Shown here in pieces: positions 41,155 through 53,329 of a stretch of 64,000 bases of DNA. The stretch covers positions 269,350 through 333,349 of the forward strand of contig JAWPHD010001327.1 in the NCBI GenBank assembly GCA_037043455.1, given 5' to 3'. Position 1 is the stretch's first letter. Every line of letters starts with the position of its first letter. Both the position numbers and the translations under genes were made by a program. The notes beneath the pieces were generated by a model. It worked only from the letters and a program-made list of their open reading frames with translations. It made no database searches and was not told the origin of the DNA. The stretch comes from Cyrtodaria siliqua. Taxonomy: Eukaryota > Mollusca > Bivalvia > Adapedonta > Hiatellidae.

Positions 41155-41880
41155 TCGTCTTGTGCATTTTCTAAGTTGTTATGTGCATTTTCTATTTTGT
41201 CATGTGCATTTCGTAAGTTGTAATGTGCATTTAGTAAGTTGTTATGGGCATTTGCTATGTTGTCATGTGCATTTCGTAAGTTGTTATGTGCAATTCGTAA
41301 GTTGTTATGTGCAATTCGTAAGTTGTTATGTGCATTTAGTAAGTTATTTTGTGCATTTTCTATGTTGTCTTGTGCATTTAGTAAGTTGTTATGTGCATTT
41401 TCTATGTTGTCTGGTGCATTTCGTAAGTTGTTATGTGCATTTTATAAGTTATCTTGTGCATATTCTAAGTTGTTAATTGCATTTCGTAAGTTGTTATGTG
41501 CATTTCCTAAGCTGTTATGTGCATTTTTTAAGTTGTCTTGTGCATCTTCTAAGTTGTAATATGCATTTTCTAAGTTCTCTTTTGCATTTTCTAAGTTGTT
41601 ATGTGGTTTTTATAAATTGTCTTGTGCATTTTCTGAGTTGTTATGTGCAGTTCGTAAGTTGTTATGTGCATTTTTTAAGGTGTTATGTGCATTTCGTAAG
41701 TTGTCTTGAGCATATTCTAAGTTGTTATGTGCATTTTCTAACTTGTCTTGTGCATTTTCTAAGTTGTTATGTGCTTTTGTAAGTTGTCTTGTGCATTTTC
41801 TAAGTTTATATGTGCATTTCGTAAGTCATTATGTGCATTGTTTAAGTTGTTATGTGCATTTCGTAAGTTATAAAATAAAA
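41155..41880 (+). repeat. 21-bp minisatellite, forward array
   Basis: About 34 units of 'TTGTTATGTGCATTTCGTAAG' variants ('TCTAAG', 'TTTAAG', 'AGTAAG', 'GTCTTGTG'). Because 21 bp is seven codons and stops are rare, it gives long artificial frames repeating KLLCAFR and SCYVHFV. These are not credible genes without transcript support. Confidence 0.95.
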
Positions 41881-42481
41881 AAAACAATAAATAAAAAATA
41901 AATAAATAAATAAATAAAAAATTAACGTGTTATTTGTTTGTGTTTGTGTATAGTCCTAAGGTTTATAGCCCCTTCACCTTTTAACCAGTAGGATGTCCTA
42001 AAGGTGTAGGTTCAATATAGTCTGGACTTCACGTGTTATTTGTTGAAGCAAACATATTTTAAGTACTCTGGGCCTTTTTTTCAGGAAAACTTAAAATATG
42101 TTTGTTTTCAACAAATCTGCAGATAGCACGTTAATATTTTTTTATTTAAATACATTTTCAATTTATTATCATTATTATTTGTTAGTTCTCAACACTGATG
42201 TGTGGGGTTACGGGGTCTTCTCCCTCCTCCATTTCTCTCTTCTCCCTCCCCTATCTCCCTTCTCCGTCCCCTTTTCTCTCTTCTCCTCTCTGGGAGTACT
42301 GATGAACAAGGGACGTAATCCATAAAAGCATCGATCGCGAAGACAGAACGTGTAGGGCAGACAAGATGATGGTCGATAATAGGTCAACATTCTTGATGTT
42401 AAGATCATTTAATGTTAAATTTTGAAAAACGACTCTCAAACTATGATAATTCTTCATCATATTTTTTTGACAAAATTGTTA
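41881..42481. other. Spacer between inverted arrays, with pyrimidine tract
   Basis: It includes an 'AATAAATAAATAAATAAA' run (41885-41925) and a C/T-rich tract at 42215-42300 ('CTCCCTCCCCTATCTCCC'). No gene is supported. Confidence 0.6.
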
Positions 42482-42599
42482 TTAAAAAAAACACGCCCCT
42501 TTCTCTCCCGACCACCGTCCCCTTGTCTTCCGAGCCCACCTCCTTGTCATCCGGCCCCCGCCCCTTGTCTTCCGTACCCACGGCCTGATACTGCCACCT

Positions 42600-42830
42600 G
42601 TGACACGATCTATTGTTTTCAGACCAAGATTTATTAACTCCACGTCAGACAATCCCTTACACATTTTGAAATCAATTGTATGTTCTAAGAATGTATTGTA
42701 TGATGTACCTAGCCCATTTTTTTTTAAAGTAGGCAGAGTATAGAGTTCGCTACTGGAGCCGTCATTTCTAACTGTGTTTCCTTCAAAATTTATTCCGATA
42801 AAAAGTCTACTTAACGACGACTTGTAGTTA
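42600..42830 (-). pseudogene. Possible SAM-domain gene fragment between the inverted arrays
   Basis: A - strand frame (part of 42482-42883) reads 'LYTLPTLKKNGLGTSYNTFL' and 'EHTIDFKMCKGLSDVELINL' followed by GLKTI and DR. The spacing of hydrophobics, a mid 'ID' and a closing 'ELINLGLKTI.DR' matches the second half of a SAM domain. There is no ATG of its own, the frame continues into minisatellite on one side and into a Pro/Arg-rich C/T tract on the other, and a Gly expected before DR is missing. A captured exon is the favoured reading; chance similarity remains possible. Confidence 0.35.
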
Positions 42831-43275
42831 GCACAAGGCAACTTACGAAATGCACATAACAACTTACGAAATGCGCGTGACAACTTGGAAAATGCACATT
42901 ACAACCTAGAAAATGCACTTAACAACTTAGAAAATGCACAAGACAACTTATAAAATGCACATAACTTAGAAAATGCACCATAACAACTTAGAAATGCCGT
43001 AACAACTTCAAAAATGCACATAACAACTTACGAAATGCACATAACAACTTCGAATATGCACAAGACAACTTAAAAAATGCACATAACAACTTCGAATATG
43101 CACAAGACAACTTAACAAATGCACATAACAACTTACGAAATGCACATAACAACTTAAAAAAAGCACAAAACAACTTAAAAAATGCACATAACAACTTACG
43201 AAATGCACATAACAACTTACGAAATGCATATGGCAACTTAGAAAATACACACAACGACTTCTAGTTTGCACAAGA
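42831..43275 (-). repeat. 21-bp minisatellite, reverse array
   Basis: About 20 units of 'ACATAACAACTTACGAAATGC', the reverse complement of the forward array, including a shared 'AGAAAATGCA' subtype and a private 'TTCGAATATGCACAAGAC' subtype. Confidence 0.95.
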
Positions 43276-43469
43276 CAAGTTATAAACTGCTATTTTGTAA
43301 AGGGGTAAAACACGAACTCTTTTATACGCAACGTCATGTGTGAGACGCGACGTTACGACGTCACATATTTTATGACGTTTTAGTGCTAAAGTGTGTCTGA
43401 CGTCGTGGCTGTTCTATGTCCATCTGAATTATTTTTTACTAATTTGATTGCAATGTTATGTGATAAAAA

Positions 43470-43640
43470 GGATCTTAAACTCGTTCCCATTCCATATAAG
43501 ATTTATGAAACTCGTTATGAATTATTTTTAATTTTAACTCGCCAAAATGCACATAACAACTTCGAATATGAAATTAAAATTAAAATAATTCATGACTCGT
43601 TTCATAAATCTTATATGAAATGGGAACTCGTTTAAGATCC
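43470..43640. repeat. 171-bp hairpin with one 21-bp minisatellite unit in its loop
   Basis: Arms of 67-68 bp (43470-43537 and 43574-43640) run 'GGATCTTAAACTCGTTCCCA' to 'TTTTTAATTTTAA' and back, with about five mismatches. The 36-base loop reads 'AATGCACATAACAACTTCGA', the private subtype of the reverse array. Confidence 0.93.
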
Positions 43641-44164
43641 TCTATATAGGCGTTTATTGAAACTATGTAAATATCAGGTTTTTAAAAGGTAAGGTTAGAA
43701 AGTGCTGTCACTATACAACCTATCGATTTATAATTTATTTCTTATTTGACCATTTTTTTTAATAGCCCTTCGGACGACTCAGACAGAAACATGTGTTATC
43801 AGGCAGCAATTTTACTAGCCTCGGGCTACCGGGGTAGCGGACTAATGCTAAGTTTAAGCCCTGAAGGGGTATGAATCCTAGACATGAAAGGGTTGACAAA
43901 CAGGGAATCAAGTAGTAGAAGAGTCAAATCCACAGTATTATGATGTTTATATAATATAATTATTATAATTAATACTATAAAAATAGTGAACGTTTCTTTT
44001 ATAGCAACACTTTTTTATTATTTGTTTTTCTTGATTAGCGGAGACATATTGGAGAACAGTAAATGGGTCAACCACTAAACATGCAGTGATCGCAGATTGA
44101 TAGTGTCATCGAACTATTGTCCAAGTTGATAGATTAAACAACGAAAACAATTAGATTAATACTG
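43641..44164. other. Gene-free spacer
   Basis: 'AAAGGGTTGACAAACAGGGA' at 43887-43906 matches the R2 repeat family. Otherwise there is no recognised content. Confidence 0.5.
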
Positions 44165-47100
44165 AATGTTGTGTCTAATCTCACATCCCTCTAACGAAAA
44201 CTCAGACACTTGTAGCTGTGCATGTTGTGTCTACACCAACATTCCCATAACGGACACACCGCCAATTGTACCTGTTCATGTTGTGTCTACACCAACATTC
44301 CCCTAACGGACACTCCGACGCGTGTAGCTGTGAATGTTGCGACTACACCCACATTTCCGTAACGGACACTCCAACACGTGTAGCTGTGCATGTTGCGTAT
44401 ACACCAACATTCCCCTAACGGACACACCGACACTTATACGTGCGCATGTTGTGTCTACATAAACATTCCCCTAACGGACACTCCGACACTTGTAGCTGTG
44501 CATGTGTGTCTACACCAACATTCCCCTAACAGACACTCCGACACGTGTACATGTAGTTGTGAATGTTGTGTCTGCACCCACATTCACCTATCGGACACAC
44601 CGACAAATGTAGCTGTGCATGTTGTGTCTACACCAACATTCACCTAACGAACACTCCGACACTTTTAGCTGTGAATGTTGTGCCTACTGCCACATTCTCC
44701 TAACGGACACTCCAACTTTTGTAGCTGCGTATGTTGTGTCTACACTCACATTCCCCTAACGGACACTCCGACACGTGTACATGTAGTTGTGAATGTTGTG
44801 TCTACACCAACATTCCCCTAACGGACACTCCGACACGTATAGCTGTGAATGTTGCGTCTAAACCCACATTCACCTATCGGACACTCCGACACTTGTACCT
44901 GTGCATGTTGTGTCTACACCCACATTCCCCTATCGGACACTCCGACACTTGTAGTTGTGCATGTTGTCTACACCAACATTCCCCTAACGGACACTCCGAC
45001 ACGTGTACATGTTGTTGTGAATGTTGTGTCTACACCAACATTCCCCTAACGGACACACCGACACTTGTACCTGTGCATGATATGTCTACACCCATATTCC
45101 CCTATCGGACACTCCGACAAAAGTAGCTGTGCATATTGTGTCTACACCAACATTCCCCTAACGGACACTCCGACAAAAATAGCTGTGCATATTGTGTCTA
45201 CACCAACATTCCCCTATCGGACACTCCGACAATTGTAGTTGTGCATGTGTGTCAACACCCACATTCCCCTAATGGACACTCCGACAAAAGTAGCTGTGCA
45301 ACATTCCCCTAACGAACTCTCCGACACTTGTAGCTGCGTATGTTGTGTCTACACCCACATTCTCCTAACGAACACTCATACACGTGTATCTGTGCGTGTT
45401 ATGTCTACACCAACATTCCCCTAACGGACACACCGACACTTGTACCTGTGCATGATATGTCTACACCCATATTCCCCTATCGGACACTCCGACAAAAGTA
45501 GCTGTGCATATTGTGTCTACACCAACATTCACCTAACGGACACTCCGACACTTGTAGCTGCGTATGTTGTGTCTACACTCACATTCCCCTAACGGACACT
45601 CATACACGTGTATCTGTGCGTGTTATGTCTACACCCACATTCCAATTACGGAGCCTACATCACGTGTAGATGTGCATGTTGTGTCTACACCCACATTCCC
45701 TTAACAAACACACCGGCATTGGTAGATGAGCTTGCTGTGTCTACACCCCACATTCCCCAAACAAACACTCCGACACTTGTAGCTGTGTTTGTTGTGTCTA
45801 CACTCACATTCCCCTAAAAATGACTCCGACACTGGTAGCTGTGCATGTTGTGTCTTCACCCACATTTTCTAACAAACACTCAGATATTGGTAGATGAGCT
45901 CGTGGTGTCTACACCCACATTCCCCTAACAACCATTTCGACACTTGTAGCTGTGCTTGTTGTGTGTACGCCCGAATTCCCATAACTGATACTCCGACATT
46001 GGTATATGTACGTGTTGTGTCCACACCCACACACACCCCTAACAAACACTCCGAAATTGGTAGATGTGCTTGTTGTGTCTACGCCCGAATTCCCATAACT
46101 GACACTCCGACATTGGTATATGTGCGTGTTGTGTCTACACCCACATTCCCTTAACTGACACTCCGACATTGGTATATGTGCGTGTTGTGTCTACACCCTC
46201 ATTCCCCTAACTGACACTCAGACATTGGTAGATGTGCGTGTTGTGTCTACACCCACATTCCCCTAACTGACACTCCGACACTGGTAGATGTGCTTGTTGT
46301 GTCTACGCCCGAATTCCCATAACTGACACTCCGACATTGGTATATGTGCGTGTTGTGTCTACACCCTCATTCCCCTAACTGACACTCAGACATTGGTAGA
46401 TGTGCTTGTTGTGTCTACGCCCACACTCCCCTAACTGACACTCAGACATTGGTAGATGTTCGTGTTGTGCCTACACCCACACTCCCCTAACTGACACTCA
46501 GACATTGGTAGATGTGCGTGTTGTGTCTACACCCACACTCCCCTAACTGACACACAGACATTGGTAGATGTGCGTGTTGTGTCCACACCTACATTCCCCT
46601 TACAAACACTCCGACATTGGTAGATGTGTTTGTTGAGTATACGCCCACATTCCCCTAACAAACACTCCGACATTAGTAGATGTATTTCTTGTGTATAGCC
46701 CACACTCCCCTAACTGACACTCCGACATTTGCAAATGTGCTTGTTGTGTCTACAAACACATTCTCATAAAGAACACTCAGACATTATTGTAACACTCCGA
46801 CACGTGTAGCTGTGCATTTTGTGTCTACTACACCCACATTCACCTAACGGACACTCCGACAAATGTAGCTGTGCATGTTGTTTCTACAACCACATTCTCA
46901 TAACGAACACTTAGACATATGTAGCTGTGCATGTTGTGTCTACACCCACATTTCCCTAACGGACACTCCGACACTTTTAGCTGTGCATTTTGTGTCTACA
47001 CCCACATTCATATAACGAACACTCCGACACATGTAACTTTGCATGTTGTGTCTCCACCTACATTCTCATAACGGACAATCCGACACTTGTAGCTGAGCAT

Positions 47101-49675
47101 TTTTTGTCTCCACCCACATTCTCCTAAGGAACACTCCGACACTTGTAGCTGTGCATGTTTTGTCTACAACCACATTCTCCTAACTTACACTCCGACACTT
47201 GTAGGTGTGCATGTTGTGTCTACGCAAACATTCTCCTAATGGAAACTCCGACAAATGTATCGGTGCATGTTGTGTTTACACCCACATTCTCATAGCGAAC
47301 ACGTAGACATTATCCTAACGAACACTCAGACACTTGTACTATGCATGTTGTGTCTACACCCACATTCTCTGAATGGACGCTCCGGCACTTGTAGGTGTGC
47401 ATGTTGTGTCTTCACGCACATTCCCCTAACGGACACTCAGACACGTGTATCTGTGCGTGTTATGTCTACACCCACATTCCCATTACGGAGCCTACATCTC
47501 GTATAGATGTGCATGTTGATTCTACACCCACATTCCCCTAACACACACTCCGACATTTGTAGCTCTACTTGTTGTGTCTCACCCACATTCCCCTAACAAA
47601 CACTCCGCCACTGGTAGCCGTGCTTGTTGTGTCTACACCCACATTTCCCTAACACACACTCCGACATTTGTAGCTCTACTTGTTGTGTCTCACCCACATT
47701 CCCCTAACAAACACTCCGCCACTGGTAGCCGTGCTTGTTGTGTCTACACCCACATTTCCCTAACAAACATTCCGACATTGGTGGTTGTTCTTGCTGTGTC
47801 CACACCCACATTCCCCTGACAAACACTCCGACATTGGTAGATGTGTTTGTTATGTATACGCCCACATTCCCCTAACAAACACTCCGACATTGGTAGATGT
47901 GCTTGTTGTGTCTACACCCACATTCCCCTAACACACACTCCGACATTGGTAGGTGTGCTTGCTGTGTCCACACCCACATTCCCCTAACAAACACTCCGCC
48001 ACTGGTAGCCGTGCTTGTTGTGTCTACAACAACATTTCCCTAACAAACATTCCGACATTGGTGGTTGTGCTTGCTGTGTCCACACCCACATTCCCCTAAC
48101 AAGCACTCCGACATTGGTAGATGTGTTTGTTGTGTATACGCCCACATTCCCCCAACAAACACTCCGACATTGTTGTAGATGTGCTTGTTGTGTCTACACC
48201 CACATTCCCCTAACTGACACTCAGACATTGGTAGATGAGCGTGTTGTGTCTACACCCACATTCCCCTAACACACACTCCGACATTGGTAGGTGTGCTTGC
48301 TGTGTCCACACCCACATTCCCATAACAAACACTCCGACATTGGTAGATGTGTTTGTTGTGTATACGCCCACATTCCCCTAACTGACACTCAGACATTGGT
48401 AGATGTGCGTGTTGTGTCTACACCCACATTCCCCTAACTGACACTCCGACATTGGTAGATGTGAAAGTTGTGTCTACACCCACATTTCCCTAACTGACAC
48501 TCAGACATTGGTAGGTGTGCGTGTTGTGTCTACACCCACATTCCCCTAACTCACACTCCGACATTGGTAGATGTGCGTGTTGTGTCTACACCCACATTCC
48601 CCTAACAAACACTCCGACATTGGTAGGTGTGCTTGCTGTGTCCACACCCACATTCCCCTAACAAACACTCCGACATTGGTAGATGTGTTTGTTGAGTATA
48701 CGCCCACATTCCCCTAACAAACACTCCGACATTGGTAGATGTGTTTGTTGTGTATACGCCCACATTCCCCTAACTGACACTCAGACATTGGTAGATGTGC
48801 GTGTTGTGTTTACACCCACATTCCCCTAACTGACACTCCGACATTGGTAGATGTGCGTGTTGTGTTTACACCCACATTCCCCTAACTGACACTCAGACAT
48901 TGGTAGATGTGCGTGTTGTGTCTACACCCACATTCCTCTAACTGACACTCCGACATTGGTAGATGTGCGTGTTGTGTCTACACCCACATTCCCTTAACAA
49001 ACACTCCGGCATTGGTAGGTGTGCTTGCTGTGTCCACACCCACATTCCCCTAACAAATACTCCGACATTGGTAGATGTGTTTGTTGTGTATATGCCCACA
49101 TTCCCCTAAATGACACTCCGACATTGGTAGATGTGCGTGTTGTGTCTACACCCACATTCCCCTAACTGGCACTCCGACATTGGTAGATGTGCGTGTTGTG
49201 TCTATACCCTCATTCCCCTAACTGACACTCCGACATTGGTAGATGTGCGTGTTGTGTCTTCACCCACATTCCCCTGACTGACACTCCGACATTGGTAGAT
49301 GTGCGTGTTGTGTCTACATCCTCATTCCCCTAACAAACACTCCGACATTGGTAGATGTGCGTGTTGTGTCTACACCCTCATTCCCCTAACTGACACTCCG
49401 ACATTGGTAGATGTGCGTGTTGTGTCTACACCCACATTCCCCTAACTGACACTCCGACATTGGTAGATGTGCGTGTTGTGTCTACACCCACACTCCCCTA
49501 ACAAACACTCCGACATTGGTAGATGTGCTTGTTGTGTCTAAGCCCGAATTCCCCTAACTGACACTCCGACGTTGGTGGATGTGCGTGTTGTGTCTACACC
49601 CACATTCCCCTAACAAACACTCCGACATTGGTAGATGTACTTGTTGTGTCTACACCCACATTCACCTAAAAGTCT
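44165..49675 (+). repeat. 56-bp tandem array, about 98 units
   Basis: The consensus pieces are 'GACACTCCGACATTGGTAGA', 'TGTGCGTGTTGTGTCTACAC' and 'CCACATTCCCCTAACT'. The left part (44.2-45.6 kb) uses 'CACTTGTAGCTGTGCATG' and 'ACGGACAC'; the right part (46-49.6 kb) uses 'CATTGGTAGATGTGCGTG' and alternates 'AACTGACACTCAGAC' with 'AACAAACACTCCGAC'. Unit length is not a multiple of three, so the Thr/Pro/His frames running through it shift register and are unlikely genes. Confidence 0.95.
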
Positions 49676-49866
49676 CTCTCACATTTACAAGTAATTGCTT
49701 ACTGATGTATACGATACACCTTTTTGAAGCTTCTTGCAAAATACTTTTTAATTTTAATTGAACTCCTGAATGTGTATACATGTCGTATACGTTGTTTATT
49801 ATTTCAATTACATATTTTTATATTCTTTTATATCGACTTCCGGTGTTGTTCATATCCGCTTCGTAG

Positions 49867-49990
49867 GCTAGACGTTATAACAAATGGTTTCAAAATCACG
49901 CCTACCGAACTATCTAATGGTGCTGGCGTCAGCACCGTTTTAAGAGTAACCGATGCTGCCTATGGGTGCTCATTTTTGATGAAACAAAAG
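49867..49990 (+). CDS. Candidate internal exon of a host gene
   Basis: A pyrimidine-rich stretch ending TTCGTAG (49860-49866) precedes, and AAAAG|GTACGT follows, so both a splice acceptor and a good donor consensus bracket an open 124-bp segment. It encodes 'ITNGFKITPTELSNGAGVST' and 'VLRVTDAAYGCSFLMKQK', with an alternating hydrophobic pattern as in an extracellular beta-sandwich such as an Ig or CUB domain. No partner exon was found nearby. This is the only host-gene hint in the window and is weak. Confidence 0.3.
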
Positions 49991-50263
49991 GTACGTTGGA
50001 ACATTTATTTTCGAATAATTTATTTTCAAAGCCTCAATACAAAATCTAAGGCAGTCGATCAACCCTGCTCTGAAAAGTCATAATTCACACTAAATGTCCA
50101 AACTGAAAGTCGTTTAGGTTATTATGTTTTACATTTCGCGGTGATGGTTAATGAAGTAAAAGTGCCATGCACGCGTAATTAAAAGTATTATTTTTCATTG
50201 ATAAAATGCTTATGGTCATTCGTGTTGGCTTTACAACAAAGATTTATCATGTATGAAATGAGC

Positions 50264-50675
50264 TTACACAAGTTTGTGGCCTTACAAAGTCGAATTAACA
50301 CAAATGCTGTCCAAAATGATTTGGTGCTACATTAGAGCTATGGAATTAAGAAAGGTTTTTATTTTTATTTTTAATACACTACTACTCTTCTTGTTAAGTC
50401 TTTCTTTAAAGTTTATTCGTGGCAAATAGTAAAAAGATGAAAATATAGAAATACAACTAATAAGTTCAAATGCCAAGAACAAAATTAACAAATGCTACTT
50501 CTAAACATATTCAAATTTATAAGAGAAAATATAAGCTACAGAAATTTCTATGTGAATTTGTGGCCTTACATAGTCGAATTAACACAAATGCTGTCCAAAA
50601 TCCTTTGGTGCTGCATTAGAGCTATGGAATTAAGAAAGGTTTTTATTTTTATTTTTAATACACTACTACTGTTTT
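50264..50675. repeat. 122-bp direct duplication
   Basis: 50270-50392 and 50555-50675 share 'TTGTGGCCTTACA.AGTCGA', 'ACACAAATGCTGTCCAAAAT' and 'TTAGAGCTATGGAATTAAGA' with only a handful of differences. The spacing is ~285 bp and the sequence between is AT-rich. 'TCTATTCTATTC' follows at 50780. Confidence 0.9.
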
Positions 50676-51039
50676 AGTTTTACATTCAAACAATCGTAAT
50701 TAGTAGCTACTAACACCATGTACAATTGACTAGATTTCGATTGAGACGTATTTCGAACGTTTCACCGGAAATTGACTTTGGTTCTATTCTATTCTATTCT
50801 TAGTTCCCACGACACTAAATTTAACAAAACAAAGAAACGTCCCCGACGGTCGATAGAAATGAATGAATGTGACACCACACTTCTAAGGTAGTTGTCAACT
50901 CAGTCCTTGTTTGCTTGCCGGGGTAGATGACCACAGCTGTAATCTCACAAACACACTTTCACGTGCAGAGGGGAAGGACCCACCCTAATCATATTCATTT
51001 TGTCATTTTTTTTATCATGCCCATTCAAGGTCTTTATCA

Positions 51040-51590
51040 GGACACCACGTATGCAAACATGGAAACGTGGCTTCGTCGTAATATATCAATAGTACATAAA
51101 TTTGAGCCTTCCCTAAGATGATATGCATATGACGGTAAGCATGGAACCTTCAATGAGGTGTTTTCACACCATTCCATGGCCAGCGACGTATGGTCCCAGT
51201 TTCTAACAAAAAGCTTTTCCCTAAACGAGAAAACAATGGGCGAAATAAACAAAATGGAATTTAACTAGGAGCAGAGGTTATGAAGTCTGCGTATCACAGG
51301 TAACAGTCAAAAACTAAATTAAAAAACAGACAACATATCCTAAGGGTGATTAAACAATACTCAGAACCTATAAATGCTGGAGTGGTGGAACCACCTATTC
51401 GAAATTCAAGTAAGAAACCAAACGTATTTGAGAATGTACCACCGATATTTGTAAATATCTGAGTAAGCGATCTCCAAAAATCGGAATGAATAACAGTTCT
51501 GATTGCAAGAACGGGGAGACGTTTTACCGCCGCCACACTGCACAGGCAACATGACATTGTGTGCCAATGTGGAAATATCTAGAGTTTTTG
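51040..51590 (-). repeat. Dispersed repeat R1, diverged host copy
   Basis: Its reverse complement follows the 3.2-3.65 kb and 10.6-11.0 kb copies: 'GCAGTGTGGCGGCGGTAAAA', 'TCGGTGGTACATTCTCAA', 'TTAAATTCCATTTTGTTTA', 'AAACTGGGACCATACGTCGC', 'GTCATATGCATATCATCTTA'. Identity is clearly lower than between the two Polinton copies, and it has ~50 extra bases in the middle. Confidence 0.85.
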
Positions 51591-52390
51591 AATTTAAGCT
51601 TGCTTTATCTGTGAATTTAATCTGTAATTGCAATGCATATCCTAAGATTATATTTTGTTGTTTATTTATTTGTTTGATGGAAATTGTAAACACAGTTTCT
51701 TAAACAAAATACACACATGCAATCTAAATGACTATAGACACTGATCTCTATTTATATATAATACTAATATAACAAACTAATACTGAAAATATCGCCCGAA
51801 ACACGGTGTAGTTTAAAAGGCCAACCAATGTTCCTGTCACTTCTTTAAAATGGGAACGAAGGTATACCTAGCCGTAAGTCAGAAAAGAAAACAAAAAGGA
51901 ATTAAGTTTTAATATTTTGGACTGAGCTAGTCCACACTGTTTGAAGTAAGAATTTCACGACTGGGTTGACATAGCTACCATGGCAGAGATATATCTTTCA
52001 TCCGTAGCACTGTCTTAAAAATTCCTTCTTAATTCCAAATAGCTCTAATACAGCAACTGTCACTCTTATGCAACACCGATACAGATTTTACTTGTGATGG
52101 GGTGTGTGTGAATTGCTGGGGGAGCGGGTGGTGGGTGGTCAGGGATGTTTATGGCGGGGAGGGGTCTGCTATCTGTCTATTCTGTTCTGTTCTGATATTT
52201 CAGTTACTATATATGCTAACCAGACGCAGATGACAGCGACAACGGAGACGACGCTAGGGTGGCGACTGTAGCTCTTCCTCTGTTTAAACATACTAGCTAC
52301 AAATTCCGCAAATAAAACAATTATTTCTATATAAGATGTGCAATATGCATCTCACGACTGAGTTGAGGTAACTACCAGGAGAGTAGTAGT
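51591..52390. other. Gene-free interval
   Basis: AT-rich with short sequences repeated nearby ('TCACGACTG.GTTGA' at 51956 and 52353). No gene was recognised. Confidence 0.5.
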
Positions 52391-52655
52391 GGCTTACACC
52401 ACCGGTCACTCTAATGCACCACATGTCGCTCTAATGCACCACCGATCACTTTAATGCACCATCGATCACTCTAATGCACCACCGGTCACTCTAATGCACC
52501 ACTGGTCACGCTAATGCATCACCGATCACTATAATTCACCACCGATCACTCTAATGCACCACCGATCACTCTAATGCACCACCGGTCACTCTAATGCACC
52601 ACCGATCACTCTAATGCATCATCGGTCACTCTAATGAACCACCGATGCATTTTGA
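52391..52655 (+). repeat. 20-bp minisatellite
   Basis: About 13 units of 'CACTCTAATGCACCACCGAT' with 'CCGGTCAC' and 'ATCGATCAC' variants. Confidence 0.96.
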
Positions 52656-53329
52656 CAGAATTCGGACAACACATTTTTGTAAGTTCGTTTGATTCTTGAT
52701 GACTCTATGTTTAAATGGCAATACATGTGACAAAAAGCATTTTATCAATGAAAAATAACAGTTTTAATTACGTGCAAACATTACCCGTCATCGCGAAACG
52801 TATAAAATCTAAAAAAAAACTCTGGACTTTCAGTTAGGACATTTGACAGGTTTGATGTGGATTAAATGAAATGAGAATGTTTGTTCACTTTACATGATCT
52901 CAGTTTACCTTTGTTTCACATGTTTAATCTAATGTTCTATTGATTTAACTTTTTCTTTATATTTTAATAGCAATTGTAATACAATAATTTGTTTTAAAAT
53001 GTTACCAGTACAGTACATTAGTAATTTAATGATGAATGCTTATTGCTTTTCCCCCCTCAAAGCTGTATTCAGAAAAACGATATCTCATTGTCAAATGATA
53101 GACATAAAGTAGTTAAGTATTGCGTGTGTGAGACAATAAGTGCAAATACATACATTCTAAGTCTCCATTCCATACTTTATGGCGTAATATCCGGAAAGAA
53201 GCATATTGTCAATCTCATAACAATGGAACATTTCCTGCTTAAAACTACCGGTTAAAAATTCAATAGATTTTACTTATTTTGACGCAAATAAATAATTATC
53301 TGTTTACTTTTTTTCTATATTGATAATAA
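52656..53329. other. Gene-free interval
   Basis: No supported gene or repeat family; the short frames here lack recognisable features. Confidence 0.6.

Noticed and set aside
41162..41782. Long open frames through the 21-bp array (repeating VHFVSCY / KLLCAFR)
   Set aside because: A 21-bp period with few stops opens several frames at once on both strands; no start context, composition or domain supports a gene.
42208..42460. Arg/Glu/Gly-rich - strand frames
   Set aside because: They are translations of a C/T-rich low-complexity tract.
44390..48269. Thr/Pro/His-rich frames in the 56-bp array
   Set aside because: The unit is not a multiple of three, so frames rotate through the repeat and break at random; they are by-products of the array.
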